A DNA stretch of 34,144 bases from DASSTJ01 sp035707965 (GTDB lineage Bacteria; Actinomycetota; Actinomycetes; Actinomycetales; Angustibacteraceae): positions 1 through 34,144 of the forward strand of contig DASSTJ010000086.1 in the NCBI GenBank assembly GCA_035707965.1, given 5' to 3'. A program made the position numbers and the translations under genes. Positions 7,385 through 15,361 of this stretch are shown piece by piece. Under the pieces are notes generated by a model. That model did no database searches, was not told the DNA's origin, and was given only the letters and a program-made list of their open reading frames with translations. Within the stretch, counting starts at the first letter, position 1, and every line of letters begins with the position of its first letter.

Positions 7385-9136
7385 TCACGCGTCGCCGCCG
7401 GCAGGCTGGCGCGCGGACACGTCGAGCACCACCGTGTCATCGGACGGGGGAGCGTCGGCCGCGGGTGCGGAGTCCTCGTCGTCCGGCACCTCCTCGTCGT
7501 CCGCCACGGTGCCACCGTCGGGGAGCCTCGGGGGAGCAGCATCCGGCAGGTGGACGTCGGCGGGCGCGGCGGGCGCGGGGCGGGTCGCGGGTGCCACTGG
7601 CCGCGCGCCCGTCTCGGGGACGGCGAGCGCCTCGATGACGCCCGAGAGCTGGCCGAGCTCGGCCGTGATCGCGGTGCGCCGGCGAGCCAGCGCGTCCACC
7701 TCGGCTCGGGCGTCGGCGAGCAGGGTCCGGGCCGTCCTGCGGAGCTGGTCGGCCTCGGCCCGGGCGTCGGCGAGCATGGTGGCCACCTCGTCACGCGCCT
7801 CGCGACGTGCGGTCTGCGCCTCGAGCTGCGCCTGGGCCAGGTCGGCGGCGCCGCGTTCGCGCAGCGTGCGGGCGCCGCTCTCCGACTCGTCGAGGCGGCG
7901 CTGCGCTCGCTCCTCGGCCAGGCGCTCGCGGGCGGCGGCCCGCTCCGCGACGCGCTCGGCCTCGGCCTCGGCGTCGGTGCGGTGCCGCTCGGCCTCGGCG
8001 TGCGCCTGCGCCAGCGCGGCCTCGGCCTGCTCGTGCAGGGCAGCCACGTCGTTCTCGTGGGTGGCCCGAGCCTCCGCGATCGAGGCGTGCGCGGACGCGA
8101 GCACCTCCTGGGCCCGCTGCCGGACCTGCTGCAGGTGGGCTGCCGCCTCGGCGTGACCGGCGTTGCGGGTGTGCTGGGCCTCGGCCTCGGCGGTCGCGAG
8201 CAGCTGGTCGACGGTGCTCTTCGTCCACGCGGTCTGCTCCGCCGCCTGAGCCATGGCGGCCTCGGCCTCGGACCGGGCGCTCTCGAGCAGCTGCGTCGAC
8301 TCGGCGCGGGCCTGCTCGCGCTCGGCCGCGGCACGCTGCTGCGCCTCGGCCAGCTCGGTGCGCGCCCGTTCGAGCAGCTCGGCCGACTCGCGGTCGGCCT
8401 CCTCACGCACGCGGGTCGCGTAGGCGTCGGCCTCGGAGCGCAGCTGCGTGGCCGACGCGCTGCTGGCCGCATCGCGGTCGTCGAGGACGGCGCGGTGCTC
8501 GGCGGCGCGCTGCAGGGCGGCGTCGAGCGCCGTGGCCGTGATGTCGCGGGCGTGCGCGCGGGCGACGTCGACCTGGCGGCGGGCGTCGGCGAGCAGCTGC
8601 TCGGCCTGCTCGCGGGCGTCGCTGACCAGCGCCACGGCCTGGGCCCGCGCGTCCGCCACGAGCTGCTCGCTGTTGCGGTCGGCAGCGGCCAGCGCCAGGG
8701 AGGCCTGCTCCCCGGCGTCCGCCACCAGCGCGTGCGCCTCCTCACGCGCTGAGCGCAACGCGGCCTCCGCCTCGGCACGCTGCCGCGTGGCGTCCTCGGC
8801 GTTGGACTGCGCCACCATGCGCAGCCGGTCGAGCTCGCCCTTGCGCACGGCGGTGCCGCGCTCGAGCTCGTCGGCCTCGGCGCGGGCGTGGCGCAGCAGC
8901 TCGTCCGCCTGCGTGGCGGCCTGCTCGTGCTGCTTCCTGGTCTGCTCCCGCAGCTCGGTGGTCTCGCGCTCGGCGTCGGCCCGCAGCTGCTCGGCCTGCT
9001 CGCGCGCCTCGGCGAGGAGCCGGTCGGCGTGGTGCTGCGCGAGCTCGAGCAGCTGGACGGCGCGGTCGGCCTGGTCGAGCTGGGTGGGGTCGGTCGGCGT
9101 CTCGACGTCCCTCACCTCGTTCGCGGCCGCGTCCAT
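7385..9136 (-). CDS. scy: Scy-like long coiled-coil polarity protein
   Basis: A 583-residue protein, almost entirely coiled coil (about 20-510). It consists of repeated Ala/Glu/Arg-rich blocks such as QLLADAREQAEQL, ELLERARTELAEAQQ and DARAEADQLRRTAR, giving a quasi-periodic hendecad-like pattern. A Pro/Asp-rich acidic tail follows (about 520-583). There are no membrane segments or enzymatic motifs. Position directly upstream of the FilP homologue on the same strand (75 bp gap) matches scy-filP synteny in Streptomyces, where Scy scaffolds DivIVA at growing poles. It is much shorter than Streptomyces Scy (over 1000 residues). The start is the ATG at 9136, with no good Shine-Dalgarno. A -10-like GACGAT (plus-strand 9143-9148) lies 6 nt upstream, so the mRNA may be leaderless. 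The Scy name rests on synteny and composition rather than a conserved motif. Confidence 0.7.
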   Translation of the reverse strand: MDAAANEVRDVETPTDPTQLDQADRAVQLLELAQHHADRLLAEAREQAEQLRADAERETTELREQTRKQHEQAATQADELLRHARAEADELERGTAVRKGELDRLRMVAQSNAEDATRQRAEAEAALRSAREEAHALVADAGEQASLALAAADRNSEQLVADARAQAVALVSDAREQAEQLLADARRQVDVARAHARDITATALDAALQRAAEHRAVLDDRDAASSASATQLRSEADAYATRVREEADRESAELLERARTELAEAQQRAAAEREQARAESTQLLESARSEAEAAMAQAAEQTAWTKSTVDQLLATAEAEAQHTRNAGHAEAAAHLQQVRQRAQEVLASAHASIAEARATHENDVAALHEQAEAALAQAHAEAERHRTDAEAEAERVAERAAARERLAEERAQRRLDESESGARTLRERGAADLAQAQLEAQTARREARDEVATMLADARAEADQLRRTARTLLADARAEVDALARRRTAITAELGQLSGVIEALAVPETGARPVAPATRPAPAAPADVHLPDAAPPRLPDGGTVADDEEVPDDEDSAPAADAPPSDDTVVLDVSARQPAGGDA

Positions 9137-9213
9137 GCCCCTATCGTCCCAGATGCGAGGGGTGAACGGGCACCCCCCATCCGGGCAATGATCTTGGCCG
9201 AACCGCGCGCACG

Positions 9214-9272
9214 GGCAGGAGCAACCCGGCGTGCCGCGGCGACCAGACCTGCGAGTGCCCGTTGCTCCTGCC
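9214..9272. repeat. 12-bp perfect inverted repeat between recQ and scy
   Basis: GGCAGGAGCAAC (9214-9225) and its exact complement GTTGCTCCTGCC (9261-9272) are separated by 35 nt. They lie in the 211-bp gap between the recQ stop and the scy start, both on the minus strand. The element could be a terminator for recQ or a regulator site for scy. Nothing else was recognised in the gap apart from the scy promoter-like hexamer. Confidence 0.5.
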
Positions 9273-9347
9273 GGTCGAGGGCACGGGGGACGTCAGGCGG
9301 GCTCCGGCGCTCCCGCTCGCTGGGGCTCCGGGTCGGTGTCGGCGTCA

Positions 9348-11147
9348 TCACTCCGGCTGCAGCAGCTCCGGGTCGGCGTCCAGCACCTCGTGCGCCAGCG
9401 TCCTGTAGCCGACCTCCTCGAAGAGCACCGTGACGCGGTCGCCCTCGGGGCGCATGACGACGCCCGGGCCCCAGTCCCGGTGCACGACGTGCTCGTTCAG
9501 CGCGTACCGCTCGTGGCCGGACTCCGCGGCCTCCTCGACCGCCTCGGCCTGCTCCTCGGCGACCTCCTCCGCACTGCCCGACGTGCACGTGTCGCAGTTG
9601 CCGCACGGCTCGGTGAGCTCCTCGCCGAAGTAGCCCAGCAGGAACTGGCGCCGGCAGCCGGTGGTCTCCGCGTAGCCGCGCATCATCTCGACCCGCGATC
9701 GTTCGAGCCGCTTGTGCGTCTCCGCGACGTCGACGGCGTCGTCGACCGCGTCGTCCAACGACCCCCGCGGGTCGACGTACTCGAGGTCGCCGTCGTCGGT
9801 CACCCTCACGTGGTCGGCCTGCTCGAGCAGGTTGACCGCGCGGGTCAGCGTGCTGTGCGGCACGTCCAGCTCCTGGAGCACCTCGGACGCCGCCACCGGG
9901 TGGCCGTCGTCCCTGGTGTGGCGCCGCACCGCGGCTGCGACCTCACGGACGACGCCCTCGTCCGCCCCGCCTGAGGCGAAGAAGGACCGGAGGCCGAGGT
10001 CCTCAGGCCGGTAGAGCAGCACGGCGGTCGCCGGGGCGCCGTCCCGCCCGGAACGACCGATCTCCTGGTAGTAGGAGTCGAGCGAGTCGCTGACCTGCGC
10101 GTGGACGACGAAGCGCACGTCGGGCTTGTCGATGCCCATGCCGAAGGCGGTCGTGGCCACGACGACGTCGAGGCCGCCGTCGAGGAACTGCTCGTGCACC
10201 TCTCGCCGGTCCGCCGCCTTCATCCCGGCGTGGTACGCGCGGGCCTTCAGCCCGCGGTCGGTCAACGCCTGCGCGTACCGCTCGGTGCCCTTGCGGGTCG
10301 CCGCGTAGACGAGGCCGGGCAGCCGCTGCTCGGCGACGCGGTCGAGCAGCTGGCGCTCGGTGTCGTCGGCGTCCGACGTCCGGTGGACCTCCAGGCGGAG
10401 GTTGGGACGGTCGAACCCTCGCACGACCTGGCGGACGTCGGTCAGCCTCAGCCGCTCCACGACCTCCTCGCGCACCGGCGGTGACGCGGTCGCGGTCAGC
10501 GCGACGACGCGCGGACGGCCGAGCCGTTCGAGCACGTCGCCGATGCGCAGGTAGTCGGGCCGGAAGTCGTGGCCCCACGCCGACACACAGTGCGCCTCGT
10601 CGACCGCCAGGAGCGAAGGTCGCGCGTCGGCCAGCCGGTCGACCACGTCGTCCTTCGCCAGCTGCTCGGGCGACAGGAACAGGAACTCCGCCTCCCCCGC
10701 GTCGATCGCCTCCCACGCGTCCTCGGTGGCCGACGTCCGCTGCGCCGAGTTGACCGCCACGGCGTCCGGAGCGTCGCTGCGGGCGAGACCCGCCAGCTGG
10801 TCGCGCTGCAGGGCGATGAGTGGCGAGACCACGACCGTCGGGCCGTCGAGCAGCAGCCCGGCGACCTGGTAGACGGCCGACTTGCCTGCGCCGGTCGGCA
10901 TGACCACGAGTGCGTCGTGACCGCTCACCAGCGCCTGCACGGCGTCGAGCTGGCCGGGGCGCAGCTCGTCCCAGCCGAACGTCTCGCGGGCAACTCTCCT
11001 GATCCGCGCCGCGGTCGGGCGCTCCTGGCTGGTCGCCCGCTTGTCGTTCCTGCCCTTGCTGTTCTTCGTCGTGCGCGTGGTCGCCCTGCTGGCTGCCTTC
11101 GTCGTGGTGCAGCCGGTGCGCTGGCTGCGTCGGGCCTCAGCTGCCAC
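9348..11147 (-). CDS. RecQ-family ATP-dependent DNA helicase
   Basis: A 599-residue superfamily 2 helicase. Motifs seen are the Q-motif region FGWDELRPGQLDAV (58-70), Walker A MPTGAGKS (83-90), VVSPLIAL, the DEAH box in AVDEAHCVSAWGHDFRP, ALTATA, and the second RecA fold with AYHAGM, TTAFGMGIDKPDVRFV and YYQEIGRSGRDG. A RecQ zinc-binding region follows (C of TGCRR, then CGNCDTC), then a winged-helix-like part. There is no HRDC domain. Instead the last 50 residues (HVVHRDWGPGVVMRPEGDRVTVLFEEVGYRTL) resemble the C-terminal Tudor-like fold of UvrD/PcrA helicases. The first ~45 residues are a Lys/Arg/Thr-rich extension. The start is the GTG at 11147, inside the end of the preceding small ORF, so translation is probably coupled. 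Role: unwinding recombination or repair intermediates. Confidence 0.88.
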   Translation of the reverse strand: MAAEARRSQRTGCTTTKAASRATTRTTKNSKGRNDKRATSQERPTAARIRRVARETFGWDELRPGQLDAVQALVSGHDALVVMPTGAGKSAVYQVAGLLLDGPTVVVSPLIALQRDQLAGLARSDAPDAVAVNSAQRTSATEDAWEAIDAGEAEFLFLSPEQLAKDDVVDRLADARPSLLAVDEAHCVSAWGHDFRPDYLRIGDVLERLGRPRVVALTATASPPVREEVVERLRLTDVRQVVRGFDRPNLRLEVHRTSDADDTERQLLDRVAEQRLPGLVYAATRKGTERYAQALTDRGLKARAYHAGMKAADRREVHEQFLDGGLDVVVATTAFGMGIDKPDVRFVVHAQVSDSLDSYYQEIGRSGRDGAPATAVLLYRPEDLGLRSFFASGGADEGVVREVAAAVRRHTRDDGHPVAASEVLQELDVPHSTLTRAVNLLEQADHVRVTDDGDLEYVDPRGSLDDAVDDAVDVAETHKRLERSRVEMMRGYAETTGCRRQFLLGYFGEELTEPCGNCDTCTSGSAEEVAEEQAEAVEEAAESGHERYALNEHVVHRDWGPGVVMRPEGDRVTVLFEEVGYRTLAHEVLDADPELLQPE

Positions 11148-11298
11148 TCGCGCCGGACGCGTCGTCCGTCCCCTCGCCGTGCAGGTCGGCGACGGTGCCG
11201 TCGGGCCGGCGGTCGTCCGGCGCCTTCATCGTGGGCTCGGAGTCCTGGTCGTCCTGCTCGATGCTGTTGGTGCTCTCGTCCTGCGGCTGCTCGCTCAT
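11137..11298 (-). CDS. Small acidic protein (53 aa) overlapping the recQ start
   Basis: A 53-residue ORF beginning MSEQPQDES and ending DDASGASGS. It is hydrophilic and very acidic (Asp/Glu/Gln/Ser rich), with a central TMKAPDD...DGTVADLHGEG segment, and has no hydrophobic stretch or Cys. Third codon positions are strongly GC, as in real genes here. The stop at 11139-11137 overlaps the recQ GTG start by 11 nt in another frame, so the two are probably one transcript with coupled translation. A -10-like TAGACA (plus-strand 11305-11310) sits 6 nt before the ATG, suggesting a leaderless mRNA. I recognise no characterised family. A lone strand-specific role linked to the helicase cannot be claimed from position alone. 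Confidence 0.65.
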   Translation of the reverse strand: MSEQPQDESTNSIEQDDQDSEPTMKAPDDRRPDGTVADLHGEGTDDASGASGS

Positions 11299-11304
11299 GC
11301 GCGA

Positions 11305-11310
11305 TGTCTA
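11305..11310 (-). promoter_or_regulatory. Putative -10 box of the small-ORF/recQ transcript
   Basis: On the minus strand TAGACA ends 6 nt before the ATG at 11298, and there is no Shine-Dalgarno sequence. This spacing recurs at other genes in the window. Confidence 0.35.
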
Positions 11311-11438
11311 CCCGAGCCGCGCCCCGGCATGCCGTCCACGAGAGGGCAGGCTGCGGGGAGGCGGTGCCGGATGAGAGGCGGCCTCGCGTGCGGCCGCGTC
11401 CAGCGAGCTAACCGCACGCCGTGCTGGACAATCAGGCC

Positions 11439-12905
11439 GTGGCCGACGACCAGACGAAGCAGGTGCGTGCCCGGCACCCGGTGCAGGGCGCGCCGCTCGC
11501 GCTCCGGCTCAGCCTCGAGCTGTGGGCCGTCATCTTCCTGCTGCTGCTCAACGTCATCGCGGTGCTGGCCCTGGGCTCGAACATCGACCGCGCGAGCCGC
11601 ATCTCGACCGACGCCAACGAGGTCCGCGCCGCCATCGACTCGGTCGACCGGGCGGTGGTCGAGCAGGAGGCGGCCATGCGCGGTTACGTCATCACCGGCA
11701 CGCAGAGCTTCCTCGCCCCGTACGACGCGAGTCGCCGGCTGCAGCAGCAGCAGGGGGACCGGCTGACGCAGATGCTGCGTCGCGAGGGGTTGTCGCCGAC
11801 CCCGGTGCAGAACGTCACCGACATCATGGCGAGCTGGCGTGAGGAGGTCGGTGACCGCGAGATCGCCGCCGTGCGACGCGGCGACGGTTCCGCGGGCGCT
11901 CTCGTGCGGTCGGGGTCGGGCATGGCGCTGCTGCAGCGGGCCCAGGCGCAGCTCGACACCCTGCGCACCGACGTCAACCGGCACACGACCGAGGCCCTCT
12001 CCCAGGTGAGCCGCGCGCAGGACCGGACGGTGGCGCTGATGATCGGCACGCTGGTGCTGACCGGGATCCTCGTCGTGCTGCGCGTCGTCCTCACCGTGCT
12101 GCAGGTCACCAGGCCACTGACCCGCCTGGTCAACGACGTCTCCGCCGTCGCCGACGGCGACCTGGAGCACCCGGTCCCGCCGGGTGGCGTCCCGGAGCTG
12201 AAGCGCCTCAGCGCTGCGGTCGAGAGCATGCGGCTGCGACTGCTCGCCGAGCGGACGGCCGCCGCGCGCAGCAGCCTGCTCGAAGGGCAGGAGCAGGAGC
12301 GTCGTCGGGTGGCGACCGGCATCCACGACGACACGGTTCAGGCCGCGGTCGCGGCCAACCTGCGGCTCTCCCGGTTGAAGCGGTACCTGGCCCCCGGCGA
12401 CGACAAGGGCGCGAAGCTGGTGGCGGACGCGGAGGACGACCTGCGCGAGTCCATCACGCGCATGCGCCGCGTGGTCTTCGAGCTGCACCCGCCGACGCTC
12501 GACACCGAGGGGCTCGAGTCCGCCATGCGCCTCTACCTCCAGGAGACGGCGACGCCAGCCGGTCTCGAGTGGTCGGTCGCGGGCCCACCGGACGACGAGC
12601 TCGACCACGCGTCCCGCACCCTGGCCTACCGGCTGTTCCGCGAGGCCGTCGCCAACGCGGTGAAGCACGCGGGCGCGAGCCGCATCGACGTGACGCTCGC
12701 CCGGGTCGACGGAGAGCTGGAGGTCACGGTCGCGGACGACGGTACGGGCTTCGACACGGCCGCGGCGTCCCGACCGGTGCCGGGCCACCTCGGCCTGACG
12801 AGCAGCGTCCAGCTCGCCGAGGCGTCGGGCGGTCGCTGGTCGGTGACGAGCACGCCGGGTGAAGGCAGTCGCGTCACCTACGCGGTGCCGGTCACCTTCG
12901 GCTGA
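11439..12905 (+). CDS. CHASE3/HAMP sensor histidine kinase, NarL-partner type (HisKA_3)
   Basis: A 488-residue membrane sensor kinase. TM1 is about 27-46 (WAVIFLLLLNVIAVLAL). A CHASE3-like extracytoplasmic helical domain follows, with the hallmark VVEQEAAMRGYVITG. TM2 is about 197-219, then HAMP (about 223-275). The HisKA_3 dimerisation helix ERRRVATGIHDDTVQ has the phospho-acceptor His at about 296. The ATPase domain has the N-box REAVANAVKHA, the G1 box VADDGTGFD and a G2 region GHLGL. Kinases of this class pair with LuxR-type regulators, and one converges on it 17 bp downstream. I chose the GTG at 11439 because a -10-like GACAAT (11427-11432) lies 6 nt before it. An in-frame GTG at 11421 would add six residues, and neither start has a Shine-Dalgarno. 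The ligand is unknown. Confidence 0.9.
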   Translation: MADDQTKQVRARHPVQGAPLALRLSLELWAVIFLLLLNVIAVLALGSNIDRASRISTDANEVRAAIDSVDRAVVEQEAAMRGYVITGTQSFLAPYDASRRLQQQQGDRLTQMLRREGLSPTPVQNVTDIMASWREEVGDREIAAVRRGDGSAGALVRSGSGMALLQRAQAQLDTLRTDVNRHTTEALSQVSRAQDRTVALMIGTLVLTGILVVLRVVLTVLQVTRPLTRLVNDVSAVADGDLEHPVPPGGVPELKRLSAAVESMRLRLLAERTAAARSSLLEGQEQERRRVATGIHDDTVQAAVAANLRLSRLKRYLAPGDDKGAKLVADAEDDLRESITRMRRVVFELHPPTLDTEGLESAMRLYLQETATPAGLEWSVAGPPDDELDHASRTLAYRLFREAVANAVKHAGASRIDVTLARVDGELEVTVADDGTGFDTAAASRPVPGHLGLTSSVQLAEASGGRWSVTSTPGEGSRVTYAVPVTFG

Positions 12906-12922
12906 CGGCCGGCCAGCAGGCG

Positions 12923-13573
12923 TCAGTCGGGCAGGCGCAGGTCGATGAGGCCGGCGCGCGCGCCGTGCACGACGGCGTCCAGCGAGGTGTGCACGCCGAG
13001 CTTCGCCATCACCGAGCGCAGGTGGTTGCGGACGGTGTGCTGGCTGAGGTCGAGCTCGCGCGCGATGACCGGGATGGTCAAGCCGTCCGCGAGGCGCTGC
13101 AGCACCTCGACCTCGCGCTCGCTCACCGCTGGCCCCGACGTGTCGGGTCGCTGGCCGCGGATGATCTGCGCCATCGCGTCACGACTGAAGTAGGCGCCGC
13201 CGGCTGCCACGGTGCGCACGGCCGTCAGCAGCTCGTCCCCCGGCGAGTCCTTGCGTACGAACCCCATCACGCCGGCGCTCACGGCCGGGCCGAGCGCCTC
13301 CGCCTCGCTGTGCGCGGTGACCGTGAGGATCTTCGCCTCCGGGAAGGCCCCCAGCACTGCCGTGATCGCATCCGCGCCCTGGCCGTCGGGCAGGCGGAAG
13401 TCGAGCATGACGACGTCCGGACGCAGGTCGGCGACGGCGACCACGGCGGCCGCCACGGTCGCGGCCTGGCCCACCACCTCGAGGTCCGGCTCGTCCTCGA
13501 GCATGGCCTTCAGACCAGCGGCGACCATCAGGTGGTCCTCGACGATGAGGACCGAGAAGACTTCCTCTGGCAT
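12923..13573 (-). CDS. NarL/FixJ-family response regulator
   Basis: A 216-residue two-component regulator. The receiver domain (about 7-120) has acidic residues VEDH, the phospho-acceptor Asp58 in VVMLDFRLPDG and Lys108 in FVRKDS. The LuxR-type helix-turn-helix (about 148-205) reads SEREVEVLQRLADGLTIPVIARELDLSQHTVRNHL, then the typical VMAKLGVHTSLDAV. It is the obvious partner of the HisKA_3 kinase at 11439, but the two are convergent with a 17-bp gap, so they are not co-transcribed. The ATG at 13573 is preceded by TAGCCT and 6 nt, a leaderless arrangement. It is divergent from the alpha-glucosidase gene (156-bp intergenic), which could be a target, but nothing proves it. Confidence 0.93.
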   Translation of the reverse strand: MPEEVFSVLIVEDHLMVAAGLKAMLEDEPDLEVVGQAATVAAAVVAVADLRPDVVMLDFRLPDGQGADAITAVLGAFPEAKILTVTAHSEAEALGPAVSAGVMGFVRKDSPGDELLTAVRTVAAGGAYFSRDAMAQIIRGQRPDTSGPAVSEREVEVLQRLADGLTIPVIARELDLSQHTVRNHLRSVMAKLGVHTSLDAVVHGARAGLIDLRLPD

Positions 13574-13579
13574 GCGCAG

Positions 13580-13585
13580 AGGCTA
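13580..13585 (-). promoter_or_regulatory. Putative -10 box of the response-regulator gene (leaderless)
   Basis: Minus-strand TAGCCT (TANNNT) ends 6 nt before the ATG at 13573. No ribosome site is present. Confidence 0.4.
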
Positions 13586-13729
13586 TCCGGCAGCCGCAGC
13601 ATCGACGGGCTGGCCGCGCCCAGGCCGCTGGTTGGGCACGGCAGGAGCCGGTGATCGTTTCATCGCACGGCCGCCGGGTAGGGGCCGAACGTCGGACGGC
13701 AGCAAGACCCGAGGAGGCGCGGCAGCGAC

Positions 13730-15361
13730 GTGGACGACGTTCAGCCCTGGTGGAAGAAGGCAGTGTTCTACCAGATCTACCCGCGGTCGTTCGCCGACTC
13801 GACCGGTGACGGGGTCGGCGACCTGGACGGCATCCGGCAGCACCTCGACCACCTCGTGGACCTGGGCGTGGACGCCGTGTGGGTGTCGCCGTTCTACCCG
13901 TCCCCGATGTGCGACGGGGGCTACGACATCAGCGACTACTGCGACGTCGACCCGACCTTCGGCACCCTGGGCCACTTCGACCGCCTGCTCGCCGAGGCGC
14001 ACGACCGGGGCCTGCGGCTGATCGTCGACTGGGTCCCCAACCACACGTCCGACCAGCACCCGTGGTTCCAGGACTCGATCTCGTCGACTGCCTCGGCGCA
14101 CCGCGACTGGTACATCTGGCGTGACGAGCCGAACAACTGGCGGGCCGCGTTCACCAAGGGCAGCGCGTGGACGCTCGACGAGCGGTCGCAGCAGTACTAC
14201 CTGCACTTCTTCCTGCCGCAGCAGCCGGACCTCAACTGGGTGAACGACGAGGTCGTCCACGCGATGCACGGCGTCCTGCGCTTCTGGCTCGACCGCGGGG
14301 TCGACGGCTTCCGGATCGACGTCGCCCACTGCGTCGGCAAGGACCCGACCTTCTCGGACGACCCGCGCTGCCTGGCCGGTGAGCCGATCGCCAGCTTCAA
14401 CGACCAGCCGCGGTCGCACGAGGTGCTGCGAGGCGTGCGCAGCCTGGTCGACACCTACCCGAACGACGGGATGATCGTGGGCGAGGTGAACATCCGGTCG
14501 ACGACGGCGGTGGTGCGGTACTACGGCTCTGGCGACGAGCTGAACCTGACCTTCAACTTCCCGCCGCTCGACGCACCCTGGGACGCCATCGTCTGGCAGT
14601 CCGTCATCAACGAGGTGCACGAGAAGCTGGGCGGCAGCGGTGCGTGGCCCACCTGGGTGCTCTCCAACCACGACAACCAGCGGCACCGCACTCGGTACGG
14701 GGGCTCGCTGGAACGGGCCTGGTCCGCAGCGGTGCTGCTGCTGACGTTGCGGGGCACGCCGTTCCTGTTCCAGGGCGAGGAGCTGGGACTCGAGGACGCC
14801 GTCATCGAGCCGGACGAGGTCGTCGACCCGGGCGGTCGCGACGGCGCGCGGGCGCCGATCCCCTGGACTCCGCAGGCGCCGCACGGCTGGGACGGCGACG
14901 CGCCGTGGCTGCCGTTCCCGCCGGACCCGGAGCGGCACAACGCCGAGAGCGAGAAGCAGGACGACCGCTCGACGTTCGCGCTCTACTCGAGGCTGATCGA
15001 GGTCCGGCGCGCGAACGCGGCGTTGCAGCTCGGCGACTTCGACGACGTCGAGGGCATGCCGCACGACGTCATCGCGTTCCGGCGCTCCTTGGACGGCGAC
15101 GAGTGGGTGACGCTGGTCAACTTCGCCGATGCGACGAGGGACGTCGCGCTCGACGGCACCTGGTCCGTCGCGGTAACCAGCGACCGGAGCGGCGAGGGCG
15201 AGCGCTTCGACGGCCACCTCCTGCCTGACCAGGCCGTGCTGCTGCACCGGGTGGGCCGAAGAGACGACTCGACCTGTTCGGCAGCGACACCGAGAAGCCG
15301 GTGGAGAGCTGCGACGAGGTCATCAGGCTGCAGCCGTACGGGGTCCGCTGGCTTCGGTTGA
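13730..15361 (+). CDS. GH13 alpha-glucosidase (exo-acting, oligo-alpha-glucoside hydrolase)
   Basis: A glycoside hydrolase of family 13 that cleaves terminal alpha-glucosyl residues. The four GH13 regions are intact: DWVPNH (100-105), GFRIDVAH with nucleophile Asp197, GEVN with acid/base Glu252 and SNHDNQ with Asp315. The early GGYDISDY loop is typical of alpha-glucosidases. There is no signal peptide, so it acts in the cytoplasm. AGGAGG lies 12 nt before the GTG at 13730, a long spacing. The natural end of the C-terminal sandwich domain is probably LLPDQAVLLHRV (about residue 508). The remaining 35 codons lose the strong third-position GC bias, while a different frame gains it from about 15256, so a frameshift or a gene remnant is likely there. 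The frame's last 39 bp overlap the convergent gene. Confidence 0.9.
   Translation: MDDVQPWWKKAVFYQIYPRSFADSTGDGVGDLDGIRQHLDHLVDLGVDAVWVSPFYPSPMCDGGYDISDYCDVDPTFGTLGHFDRLLAEAHDRGLRLIVDWVPNHTSDQHPWFQDSISSTASAHRDWYIWRDEPNNWRAAFTKGSAWTLDERSQQYYLHFFLPQQPDLNWVNDEVVHAMHGVLRFWLDRGVDGFRIDVAHCVGKDPTFSDDPRCLAGEPIASFNDQPRSHEVLRGVRSLVDTYPNDGMIVGEVNIRSTTAVVRYYGSGDELNLTFNFPPLDAPWDAIVWQSVINEVHEKLGGSGAWPTWVLSNHDNQRHRTRYGGSLERAWSAAVLLLTLRGTPFLFQGEELGLEDAVIEPDEVVDPGGRDGARAPIPWTPQAPHGWDGDAPWLPFPPDPERHNAESEKQDDRSTFALYSRLIEVRRANAALQLGDFDDVEGMPHDVIAFRRSLDGDEWVTLVNFADATRDVALDGTWSVAVTSDRSGEGERFDGHLLPDQAVLLHRVGRRDDSTCSAATPRSRWRAATRSSGCSRTGSAGFG

Noticed and set aside
6383..8752. 789-codon plus-strand frame opposite filP and scy
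   Set aside because: Leu/Gly/Arg-rich low-complexity translation of the antisense strand of coiled-coil repeats, with no start context.
9112..9348. 78-codon minus-strand ORF starting at the recQ stop (ATG overlapping TGA)
   Set aside because: Its third-position GC is only moderate, it runs into the scy start, its end is Arg-rich and non-descript, and it contains the inverted repeat 9214-9272. Coding cannot be supported.
13640..13665. GATCGTTTCATC upstream of the alpha-glucosidase as a LacI-type operator
   Set aside because: Only partial symmetry, and it does not resemble the CTTGC/GCAAG repeat at the LacI gene.
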